A stretch of DNA of 32,444 bases from positions 1-32,444 of the forward strand of contig JAHISQ010000125.1 of the NCBI GenBank assembly GCA_018818125.1, written 5' to 3'. Made by a program: the position numbers and the translations under genes. Shown in pieces: positions 16,303 through 23,896 of the stretch; within the stretch, counting starts at the first letter, position 1; the number at the start of each line of letters is the position of its first letter. This DNA comes from Candidatus Rifleibacteriota bacterium. GTDB lineage: Bacteria; Muiribacteriota; Ozemobacteria; Ozemobacterales; Ozemobacteraceae. The notes under the pieces were generated by a model. The model did not search any database and was not told where the DNA came from. It saw only the letters and a program-made list of their open reading frames with translations.

Positions 16303-18069
16303 ATGTCTCGCATCGAAAAAAAACTCCTTGGCCAATCGCTTGTCGCTGAAGGGCTTGTCACCCAGGAACAACTTGACACTGCACTCGCAGAACAAAAGCG
16401 CACCAGCGACACTCTTGGCTACACGCTGATCAACCTCAATTATCTCAATGAGCAGCAGCTGCTTGATTTTCTCGTTGCCAAGCTGGGTTTCAGCTATGCA
16501 AATCTGCGCAACTATGTTATTGACCCGAAAGTGGTCAAACTCATACCAGAAAACATCGCCAGAAAATACCACTGCATCGCGATTTTGCGGGTTAAGGGTG
16601 CATTGACTGTGGCGATGCTCGACCCGCTCGATAGCTTCCTGCTCGACAATCTTGAGTACACGACCGCTTGCAAAATAAAGCCGCTGGTGTCGATGAAAGC
16701 TGAGCTACAGACGGCAACAGATGAATTTTACAAGGAAGATGCCACAGCGCGAATTCCAACGGGAACGGCAGGCAGTCTTGGAACAGCATCTGGTGCCATA
16801 CCCAATGCGAGTATTGAAGAATTCGCAAAACGAATTCGGGGGCATAGTGAAAAGCGGACTGGCGACACGATTATCGATCTTTCGCAGATCAATGTAACCG
16901 ACAAACAGAGCATTATTCAGCTCGTAAATCTTATTATCACACGCGCAATCAAGGAAAAGGCCTCAGATATTCATATTGAGCCAGACGAAAATCTTCTGCG
17001 TACCAGATTCAGAATAGATGGCATGCTCCAGGAAGTAATGTCACTGCCCAAGGCCTTTGAAGCAGCAAGTATTTCACGCTGCAAAGTAATGGCTGAGCTT
17101 GATATCGCCGAAAAGCGCATTCCTCAAGATGGCCGCATCAAATTGCAACTCCAGGATCGTGAGATTGATCTGCGCGTCTCGACTTATCCCACGCTGCGCG
17201 GCGAAAAAGTCGTTATGAGAATTCTCGATAAAAGCACCGTTCTCTACGGTCTTGAAGACCTCGGGTTTCCTGACGACACTCTGGCAGTATTCAGCTCACT
17301 GATCAAAAAACCAAACGGCATCATTCTAGTGACAGGTCCGACCGGCAGTGGTAAGACCTCGACACTTTATGCCGCCCTGCAGTGCATAAAAGATCCATCA
17401 ATCAACATTGTAACCATCGAAGACCCGGTAGAATACCAGCTTGCCAATATAAATCAGGGGCAGATCAACCCCAAAGCCGGTTTTACCTTTGCCGGAGGCC
17501 TGCGCTCTATTCTACGCCAGGATCCAGATGTAATAATGGTCGGAGAAATTCGCGACTACGACACCGCTGAGATAGCGATCAGAGCCGCGCTGACCGGGCA
17601 CCTGGTTTTCTCGACCCTGCACACTAACGATTCCGCCGGCGCAATGACTCGCCTCATTGACATGAGTGTAGAACCATTTCTGGTAGCAAGTTCAATTATT
17701 GCCATAATGGCACAACGACTGATCAGAACCATTTGTGAAGAATGCAAAGAAGAGTATCAACCGGCGGCGGCTGTTATCAAACGCTCCAAGCTGCTCTATC
17801 AGTCTGGCAAAACCAAAGTTTTCCAGGGCAGTGGGTGCGCTAAGTGTAACCATACCGGATATCGAGGCCGCACAACCATTACTGAGCTTCTGGTTCCTAA
17901 CGAGCGCATAAAAGAGTTGATTGTCGAGAAATCAGCGACCAGCGTGATAAAAAACGAAGCTATGAAAATGGGCATGCGCACACTGCGTCAAGACGGCCTT
18001 GCCAAGGTCTTACGCGGCATTACGACTTTATCTGAGGTCATTCGCGTATCGGGCGACGACGAAATCTAA
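16303..18069 (+). CDS. pilB: Type IV pilus assembly ATPase
   Basis: 588 residues of the GspE/PilB secretion ATPase family, which powers pilus extension from the inner-membrane base. N-terminal GspE-N/MshEN-like region (LLGQSLVAEGLVTQEQLDTAL and IPENIARKYHCIAI); this region binds c-di-GMP in some relatives. Walker A GPTGSGKT with Lys351, Asp box (TIEDPVEY), Walker B QDPDVIMVGEIRD, His box (STLHTNDSAGA), and a zinc-binding Cys quartet at 478, 481, 512 and 515. Start at ATG 16303, just after the chemoreceptor stop; the frame's upstream extension overlaps that gene. No pilC, pilT or pilin gene follows; two radical SAM genes do. GspE of a type II secretion system is the alternative, but the MCP-PilZ neighbour favours pili. 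Confidence 0.93.
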   Translation: MSRIEKKLLGQSLVAEGLVTQEQLDTALAEQKRTSDTLGYTLINLNYLNEQQLLDFLVAKLGFSYANLRNYVIDPKVVKLIPENIARKYHCIAILRVKGALTVAMLDPLDSFLLDNLEYTTACKIKPLVSMKAELQTATDEFYKEDATARIPTGTAGSLGTASGAIPNASIEEFAKRIRGHSEKRTGDTIIDLSQINVTDKQSIIQLVNLIITRAIKEKASDIHIEPDENLLRTRFRIDGMLQEVMSLPKAFEAASISRCKVMAELDIAEKRIPQDGRIKLQLQDREIDLRVSTYPTLRGEKVVMRILDKSTVLYGLEDLGFPDDTLAVFSSLIKKPNGIILVTGPTGSGKTSTLYAALQCIKDPSINIVTIEDPVEYQLANINQGQINPKAGFTFAGGLRSILRQDPDVIMVGEIRDYDTAEIAIRAALTGHLVFSTLHTNDSAGAMTRLIDMSVEPFLVASSIIAIMAQRLIRTICEECKEEYQPAAAVIKRSKLLYQSGKTKVFQGSGCAKCNHTGYRGRTTITELLVPNERIKELIVEKSATSVIKNEAMKMGMRTLRQDGLAKVLRGITTLSEVIRVSGDDEI

Positions 18070-18078
18070 ACCTTCATC

Positions 18079-18978
18079 ATGCGAGACCTTTATTCTGAAC
18101 TCATTTCTGCTATTCCACTCGATCAGCAAATTCTTGCGCCTGAGTATGCCACTTTTTTAGAGAGAAAAAACCTCTTCCTCGACAGAATCAGCCCCTCAAA
18201 AACCCTCAGTGTGTCAGTTACCGACCATGAATGTCAGCAAAAATGCGCGCATTGCAACGGCCACTACCTCAACGGTATGCAGAGTTTCACAACGATTGAA
18301 AAAGAGAAGCTACGGTATTATGACGCGATTCTGATCAGCGGCGGCAGCACACAAGCCGGGTCGGTGCCCATCTCAAAACATTTTGACGCCATTATGGCTT
18401 TGCCTGAAAGTCTGCGGATCAACCTGCACCCTGGTTTTCAGCCTGTAGAAAATCTGTTGCCACTTAAACAGCGCAATCCGATTATTTCATTCGACCTTCC
18501 TGGTAGTGATACAGTTATAAAGGATGTATTTAAACTGCCATACAGCAGCAAAGATTTTAGAGAGTTGTTTGTCAGCTATTCTAAGCATTTTGAAACAGTG
18601 CCACACATTTGCATTGGCCTTAATCGAGGCCAGAATTCAGATGAGGAAAGCACCATAGATTTTCTGGCAGGTCTGCCACTCAAACAGGCAGTCTTCATAA
18701 TATTCCGCCCCACTCCGGGCACCGAATTTGCTGATGCCCAGCCTCCCGAGTCAGCCAGAGTGGTTGATCTACTAAAATATGCAAAAGCAAAGCTTAATTG
18801 CGAACTGTTGCTGGGCTGCATGCGACCTGCCGGCAAATATCGCAGTCAGATTGATATACTTGCCTGGCTGCATGGCGTTAATAAGATCGTGCAACCTGAC
18901 CATACTCTGCTCAAAATTCTAAAAACTCACGGCATAAAAATAAATGACTACTCGAACTGCTGCGCTCTCAATCTGTGA
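18079..18978 (+). CDS. lipS1: Radical SAM protein, LipS1-like (lipoyl synthase half)
   Basis: 299 residues with a canonical radical SAM cluster motif Cx3Cx2C (Cys52, Cys56, Cys59: ECQQKCAHCNGHYL). CAHCNGHYL, ILISGGSTQAGSVP, the VSFD-like IISFDLPGSD, and VPHICIGLNRG match what I recall of the biotin-synthase-like COG1856 group, to which LipS1 belongs. LipS1 and LipS2 together insert two sulfurs into octanoyl groups in organisms without LipA. The second radical SAM gene, 66 bases downstream, has LipS2-like features, which strengthens the reading. It follows pilB by 9 bases. No clear ribosome site is seen. A generic radical SAM function remains possible. Confidence 0.65.
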   Translation: MRDLYSELISAIPLDQQILAPEYATFLERKNLFLDRISPSKTLSVSVTDHECQQKCAHCNGHYLNGMQSFTTIEKEKLRYYDAILISGGSTQAGSVPISKHFDAIMALPESLRINLHPGFQPVENLLPLKQRNPIISFDLPGSDTVIKDVFKLPYSSKDFRELFVSYSKHFETVPHICIGLNRGQNSDEESTIDFLAGLPLKQAVFIIFRPTPGTEFADAQPPESARVVDLLKYAKAKLNCELLLGCMRPAGKYRSQIDILAWLHGVNKIVQPDHTLLKILKTHGIKINDYSNCCALNL

Positions 18979-19050
18979 ACTGCCAAACAAGAATGAAGCA
19001 TAGAAAAGGTAAAAAGTGAACTTCCTTGAGACATATGGAGCGCGGTGCTT

Positions 19051-19983
19051 ATGAACATCAGAGTCTCATACGGAACAGCGATAGTCCTAGGTCTCATCAA
19101 AGCCCGACAGGACGTAGCGCCAACCACCGCATATCTGCTTTTTGACAGCGGCTGCATTGGCCAATGCTCTTTTTGTTCGCGAGCAAACGGCAATGAACGC
19201 TCGAAAAAACTCTCACGCATAATCTGGCCCGAATTCGAGCTGTTAAAAGTTATTGAGCTGCTTACTACGCCACCCCAGCCCTTTTCAAGAGTCTGCCTGC
19301 AAACCGGTTATAACCCTGACAACGAAACAGAACTAAAGAAACTGGCAGTAACGCTGGCTCAAACCGGCATAGCCACAAGTGTTACCCTCAGCCCGTCTCA
19401 GACAGCCCTGGCAAGCGAACTGCTCAGTCTTGGGCTCGACCATGTTGGTATCGGTCTCGACGCTGCCAGCCCAGCAAGCTATGCAGAGCATAAAAAGAAG
19501 GACTGGGAACAGGATTGGCCAGCATTGCTGAATTTGCTCAAGCAGAATGGTGAAAAAATCGAAATTCATCTGATATTCGGGCTTGGTGACAGTGAAGAGG
19601 CCTTCTGTCAGCGCATACAAAAAATTATCGATACTAACGGCAAGATCTCGCTGTTCGCATTAACCCCGGTTAACAGTGGCAAAGCGCCTGAAATGGCAGA
19701 ATATCGGCGCATGCAGGCCTTCAGATTTTTATGTGAGAACCGCCGAATCAGGTTCGAGGACTGTAAATTTGCCGATGGCAGACTGACAAATCTGCCAATA
19801 TCTGGTTATGAGCTGATAACAGCCTTAGAAAATGGCAACGCGTTCAGAACATCTGGCTGTGGCAACTGTAATCGGCCTTATTACAACGAACGGCCAGGGC
19901 AGGCTTTTTTCAACTATCCACGGCCCTTGTCAGTGGCAGAGTTCAGCTCGGCAATTGAGGATACGCATTTGCAGAACAGCTGA
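19051..19983 (+). CDS. lipS2: Radical SAM protein, LipS2-like (lipoyl synthase half)
   Basis: 310 residues. Radical SAM motif Cx3Cx2C at Cys35, Cys39 and Cys42 (SGCIGQCSFCSRANG), then KLSRIIWPEF. The C-terminal region carries a second Cys pair, SGCGNCNRPYYNERPG, followed by NYPRPL, a pattern I associate with LipS2. This would be the partner of the upstream gene in lipoyl assembly. ATG 19051 is preferred, with GGAG 10 bases upstream; a GTG two codons earlier is also possible but its spacing is only 4 bases. No lipoate ligase or octanoyltransferase gene is in the window. Confidence 0.65.
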   Translation: MNIRVSYGTAIVLGLIKARQDVAPTTAYLLFDSGCIGQCSFCSRANGNERSKKLSRIIWPEFELLKVIELLTTPPQPFSRVCLQTGYNPDNETELKKLAVTLAQTGIATSVTLSPSQTALASELLSLGLDHVGIGLDAASPASYAEHKKKDWEQDWPALLNLLKQNGEKIEIHLIFGLGDSEEAFCQRIQKIIDTNGKISLFALTPVNSGKAPEMAEYRRMQAFRFLCENRRIRFEDCKFADGRLTNLPISGYELITALENGNAFRTSGCGNCNRPYYNERPGQAFFNYPRPLSVAEFSSAIEDTHLQNS

Positions 19984-20011
19984 TATCAACGCATTTTAAA
20001 CGTTGATATCA
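19981..20011. terminator. Perfect inverted repeat at the end of the second radical SAM gene
   Basis: TGATATCAACG and CGTTGATATCA form an 11-bp perfect stem with a 9-base loop, beginning on the stop codon. There is no T-run. It sits between convergent genes and may act as a bidirectional terminator or an RNA-stabilising 3' end. Confidence 0.4.
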
Positions 20012-20136
20012 TAAAGACAAATTTTGCATAAAGCCTACAGAGCACAAGGATGAGTGGAATCTCTAGTGTATATACGACCTGGTGCGAAAAAAATTGGTTT
20101 GATTTACGTTCACACTGATCAGGATTAGGATGATTT

Positions 20137-20844
20137 CTAATCGAGCGGCGCTCCGACACCAAAATCAGTATTTTCGAACAGCACATCAATGCCAGGGTGA
20201 TCTTTCAGCCAGGCATATTCGCTTTTAAACCACTGCTGCAGCTCAAAATCGGCCTCGACCTCTGTAGTATTGTTAACATAAAGATTAATGGTGCCATAAG
20301 CAAAGTTATCGAGCAAAATTTTGATATCATTACAGATCATCTCTCGGGTTTGCCCCTTAATACCAACCATCAGGCACACTGATTGAAAATAGCGACTGAC
20401 CTCTGCGACAGAGTCAAAAGCTATGCCCTTTTTAAGCACCTGATTACGAAAAAGCTCGTCGAAGGTTTCGATCCCGGTAATAAAAACGATCTCAACACCA
20501 AAGAATTTGCGCATTTCATCGAGACGGTGGCGATAACCCCACCAGGCCTCAAAATAGAGTTTGCGAATCTGCAGACGATCAACTGCCTCTTTTAAAGTCT
20601 GCAGAGATTTTGGCGGAATTTCAAAACAGCTGCCCGAGTTAATGACCTGCAAGACACCATATCTGCCGGCAACTTTCGCAATAACCTCGCTGTTGGTGGC
20701 ATTCATGGCATGCTCGTCGGCGCTGTTGTCATGAATGTAGTCGCAAAAACTGCAACGCCCCCAGCTGCATGGAAAGGCCTTGAGCAGAATGATTTCTCGT
20801 TTTTCGTGCACATTTTCGATGCAGGCATAACGAATAATATTCAT
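20137..20844 (-). CDS. Small radical SAM protein of unknown substrate
   Basis: 235 residues. The cysteine motif is Cx4Cx2C (Cys26, Cys31, Cys34: PCSWGRCSFCDYIHDNS), one residue longer than the canonical Cx3Cx2C. QVINSGSCFEIP (SAM-binding GxxxE-like strand) and LYFEAWWGYRHR follow. The overall outline is a short radical SAM core with almost no extra domain, somewhat like Elp3/archaeosine-type or queuosine-salvage radical SAM families; I cannot decide among these. The start ATG is preceded by GGGTGA. It diverges from the DUF3147-like gene with a 77-base gap and ends facing the second LipS-like gene. Confidence 0.75.
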   Translation of the reverse strand: MNIIRYACIENVHEKREIILLKAFPCSWGRCSFCDYIHDNSADEHAMNATNSEVIAKVAGRYGVLQVINSGSCFEIPPKSLQTLKEAVDRLQIRKLYFEAWWGYRHRLDEMRKFFGVEIVFITGIETFDELFRNQVLKKGIAFDSVAEVSRYFQSVCLMVGIKGQTREMICNDIKILLDNFAYGTINLYVNNTTEVEADFELQQWFKSEYAWLKDHPGIDVLFENTDFGVGAPLD

Positions 20845-20921
20845 TTTTTCACCCGTCTGCTTCTATCCTGCGGCAACTGCCGCGATGATATTGTTTACTA
20901 CCGTGTCAGAGTAATGTTAAA

Positions 20922-21275
20922 ATGCGGCAAATGCAATACTTCATAAAAATTGTCATTACTGTTCTTCTGGTTGTTGGAATCAGCGAAGCGTCAAAACGCA
21001 ATCAATATGCGGGCGCTATACTCGCGTCGTTGCCGATAACCAGCATTCTGGCGATAAGCTGGTTTTATTACGAAACCGGCAGCAAAGAACAAACCGCTCA
21101 GCTTACCAGCAGCATAATGTTGATGGTGCTGCCTTCACTGGCCTTTTTTGCCGTTTTACCCTACCTGTTGAAAAAGGAGCTTTCTTTTCCGGCCGCACTT
21201 GGAATAAGCTCGGCCGCTACCTTTGTCAGCTATGTCGGTTTTTTTAAAATTCTCAGCATATTCAAGCTGGTCTGA
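20922..21275 (+). CDS. DUF3147-like small integral membrane protein
   Basis: 117 residues with four predicted membrane helices (about 6-20, 29-47, 62-84, 89-113). The SEASKRNQYAGAILASLPITSILAISW segment, ending its first loop and second helix, is characteristic of DUF3147/YdcZ-like small membrane proteins of unknown function. ATG 20922 or the internal ATG three codons later could be the start; neither has a strong ribosome site. It precedes tldD by 49 bases and may belong to the same transcript. Confidence 0.7.
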   Translation: MRQMQYFIKIVITVLLVVGISEASKRNQYAGAILASLPITSILAISWFYYETGSKEQTAQLTSSIMLMVLPSLAFFAVLPYLLKKELSFPAALGISSAATFVSYVGFFKILSIFKLV

Positions 21276-21324
21276 GCCACGCCGCTAAGATCAGTAATAA
21301 CGCTGTTTTTGAGGAGATTTCAAA

Positions 21325-22665
21325 ATGTTCGAATTTCCGGATGGTTATTATGCAGATGTAAGAATAGAGAGAGTCTTTCGCTCACTTATTCGCATCGAAA
21401 TGGGACGCCTCGAAGAGGTTAAAGAAAAGTCAGATGCTGGCGCATTTATCAGGCTTTTTGATGGAAAGCGCTGGTTTTATGCATCAACCACCGATCTTTC
21501 AGAGCTCAACAATGAGCTTAAGCAACTGGCAAAACTTGCTTCACCACCAGATTTAGCAGCAATCGCCAAAGTAACCGTCAGACTGGAAAATAACAGCGGT
21601 GACTTCTGCAAATACAAAAAACAGTCTGTTGCAAAAGTAGATCTGCAGCAAAAAATCGCCCTGCTCGACTCTTATGCCGCTCTGATAAAGGATGACAGCG
21701 AAGTAACCCACTGGTCGGCCACTTATAGCGACAGCCGCAGCGAAAAAGAATTTTATTCAAGCCTGCAAAAAGAGGGGCTGGTATTTGATACGCAGACCGC
21801 CGGATTGCGGCTGGGAATGCGTTTTGGCAGTGGCACCAATGTATTCAGCGAAACCTGGTGCAAGGCCGAAGTGCAGTTCGAACAGCTAAACAAACTACAC
21901 GACGAGGCAAAACAATACATCGAGCAGGCTCGCGATTATTATAAAAGAGCAGAAAAAATTGAAGGCGGCATATATACTGTCGTGCTTTCCCCCATGGCTG
22001 CCGGCATTTTTGCACATGAAAGCTTTGGTCACAAAAGCGAAGCCGACTTCATGATCGGCGATACCGCCATGCTCAAAGAATGGCAGATAGGCAAAAGAGT
22101 CGGCTCTGAGCAACTCAGCATTGTCGATGATGGCAATATTCCTGGCAGCGGCTTCACGCAGTTTGATGACGAAGGCACCCGCGCTAAACGCACGATGCTT
22201 ATCAACAAAGGTGTGCTTCAGGGGCGTCTGCACAGCAGCATCACCGCTGCCGATCTTGATGAGACTGTGACAGGAAATGCGCGTTCCATAAACTTTGAAT
22301 ATGAGCCGATCGTGCGCATGACCGCGACCTTTATTGAACCCGGCCAGATCAGCAAAGACGAACTTTTTGCCGGCGTCGAACGCGGCATTTTCATTGATTC
22401 GGTCAAACATGGCTCAGGCATGTCGACCTTTACGCTTGCCCCTTCCATGGCTTATCTGATCGAAAATGGCAAGGTCACGAAGCCGGTGAGATTTTCGGTA
22501 ATTACCGGCAATGTCATGCAGACTCTCAATCAGATTGATGCGGTGTCGAACAAACTCGAAATTTTGAGCTTTGTCGGTGGCGGCTGCGGCAAAATGGAAC
22601 AATATCCACTACCAGTCAGCTTTGGCGGCCCCTACGTGCGGGTCAATCAGATCAACGTTCAGTAG
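21325..22665 (+). CDS. tldD: TldD-family metalloprotease
   Basis: 446 residues of the TldD/PmbA family. The zinc-binding HExxxH is present as HESFGH (His231, Glu232, His236), followed by KSEADFMIG. A Gly/Cys-rich GGGCGK near residue 432 is where the family's third metal ligand usually lies. In other bacteria TldD with TldE forms a cytoplasmic heterodimer that degrades unfolded short peptides and matures modified peptides such as microcin B17. GAGGAG lies 9 bases before the ATG. The tldE stop/start arrangement immediately follows. No obvious RiPP precursor or modification enzyme is nearby. Confidence 0.93.
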   Translation: MFEFPDGYYADVRIERVFRSLIRIEMGRLEEVKEKSDAGAFIRLFDGKRWFYASTTDLSELNNELKQLAKLASPPDLAAIAKVTVRLENNSGDFCKYKKQSVAKVDLQQKIALLDSYAALIKDDSEVTHWSATYSDSRSEKEFYSSLQKEGLVFDTQTAGLRLGMRFGSGTNVFSETWCKAEVQFEQLNKLHDEAKQYIEQARDYYKRAEKIEGGIYTVVLSPMAAGIFAHESFGHKSEADFMIGDTAMLKEWQIGKRVGSEQLSIVDDGNIPGSGFTQFDDEGTRAKRTMLINKGVLQGRLHSSITAADLDETVTGNARSINFEYEPIVRMTATFIEPGQISKDELFAGVERGIFIDSVKHGSGMSTFTLAPSMAYLIENGKVTKPVRFSVITGNVMQTLNQIDAVSNKLEILSFVGGGCGKMEQYPLPVSFGGPYVRVNQINVQ

Positions 22666-22675
22666 GAGGCTTAAC

Positions 22676-23896
22676 ATGCGCGAAAAAATAGTACAACAGG
22701 TCAAACAGACTTCTCTTAGCATAGTTCAGAATAAGATAAGCGCGGTCAGGCGCAAAAACATACAAAAGACCGGCTGCCGGGTTATGCGCGACAACAAAAT
22801 AGGCGTTGCTGGCGGACTCGGCGCTATAAGCGAAGATGAACTCTTTGCCAGAGCTGAGAAATCTCTGAGCTGGGGCGTTGATTACCCAACCGGCGCTGTC
22901 AGCAACCTGCAAAGTGACACCAGGCTCGACGAACTGATGATTGATGATAAACAGCTGTGTGAGACTGTGGAAAAAGTGCTGAATGAACTCAAGCGTCGAC
23001 ACCCGGATTTTGCGGTCAGCAACAAGGTTAATATCAGCAACATCAGCCTCAATATCAAGAACGACAACGGTCTTGCTCTTAGCCACCGCGACAGCTATAT
23101 AAACTGGAGTTTTCTTCTCAAGGGCAACACATCAACTGGCATAATGGACACATTCTTCGGTCTTGTAGACCGCAAAATAGAGAGCGAAAAGGTTATCGAA
23201 AGCACATCGCAGATTATAGAAGCATACAAAAATCTGATCGAACTGCCAGTCGGCGACCTGCCGGTGATTATTGACCAGGCGTCACTAACCCGGCTCTTTC
23301 AGCGCGATCTTAACGGCAAGATTGCGGGAAACAAAGCATCATTGCTGCAGAAACAGTTCGGCCAGAAATCCTTTGCCGATAATTTCAGCGTGCAGATTGT
23401 CAACGACCCGGTCGAAACCTTCGGCCCGGCTTTTGACATGGAAGGCTCCATTTGCCCTGACGAGCTGCGCTGGCTCATCAAAAACGGAGTAATTCTACGC
23501 CCTTATACCGACAGGCGAACCGCCATGCGCTATGGCTATGAAAACACCTGCTGCGCTGATGGCGCTTACGACAGTGTTCCATCGCTTGGCGGATGCAACC
23601 TCGAAATTTCACACTCTGATAAGACCCTGGCACAGCTTCTGCCTGGGGGAAAAGGCATAATGATAGCTATTGCCAGCGGCGGCGACTTTACGCCTGACGG
23701 CAGCTTCGCGTCGCCAGTTCAGGTTGCCTGGCTTACTGACGGCAAACAACTGCTCGGGCGGCTTCCTGAGTTGACGATTAAAGGTTCGCTCTTTGATTTC
23801 TTTGGAAAGGATTTTATCGGGGTAAGCTCTGACAAAATCTATCTCAGCGGCAATGATCGCATGCTGGTAACCAGGCTGGCAGTAAGCAAACTTTGA
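22676..23896 (+). CDS. tldE: TldE/PmbA-family protein, partner of TldD
   Basis: 406 residues. Same family as TldD but without HExxxH, as expected for the non-catalytic TldE/PmbA half: the equivalent region reads GDLPVIIDQASLTRLFQRDL. VETFGPAFDMEG and CNLEISHSDKTLAQLLPGGKGI are typical of PmbA. The AGGAGG overlapping the tldD stop is placed 6 bases before ATG 22676, which fixes the start; the frame's upstream part overlaps tldD. Its TGA overlaps the TTG start of cyclase A, so the protease pair and the cyclases form one operon. Confidence 0.9.
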   Translation: MREKIVQQVKQTSLSIVQNKISAVRRKNIQKTGCRVMRDNKIGVAGGLGAISEDELFARAEKSLSWGVDYPTGAVSNLQSDTRLDELMIDDKQLCETVEKVLNELKRRHPDFAVSNKVNISNISLNIKNDNGLALSHRDSYINWSFLLKGNTSTGIMDTFFGLVDRKIESEKVIESTSQIIEAYKNLIELPVGDLPVIIDQASLTRLFQRDLNGKIAGNKASLLQKQFGQKSFADNFSVQIVNDPVETFGPAFDMEGSICPDELRWLIKNGVILRPYTDRRTAMRYGYENTCCADGAYDSVPSLGGCNLEISHSDKTLAQLLPGGKGIMIAIASGGDFTPDGSFASPVQVAWLTDGKQLLGRLPELTIKGSLFDFFGKDFIGVSSDKIYLSGNDRMLVTRLAVSKL

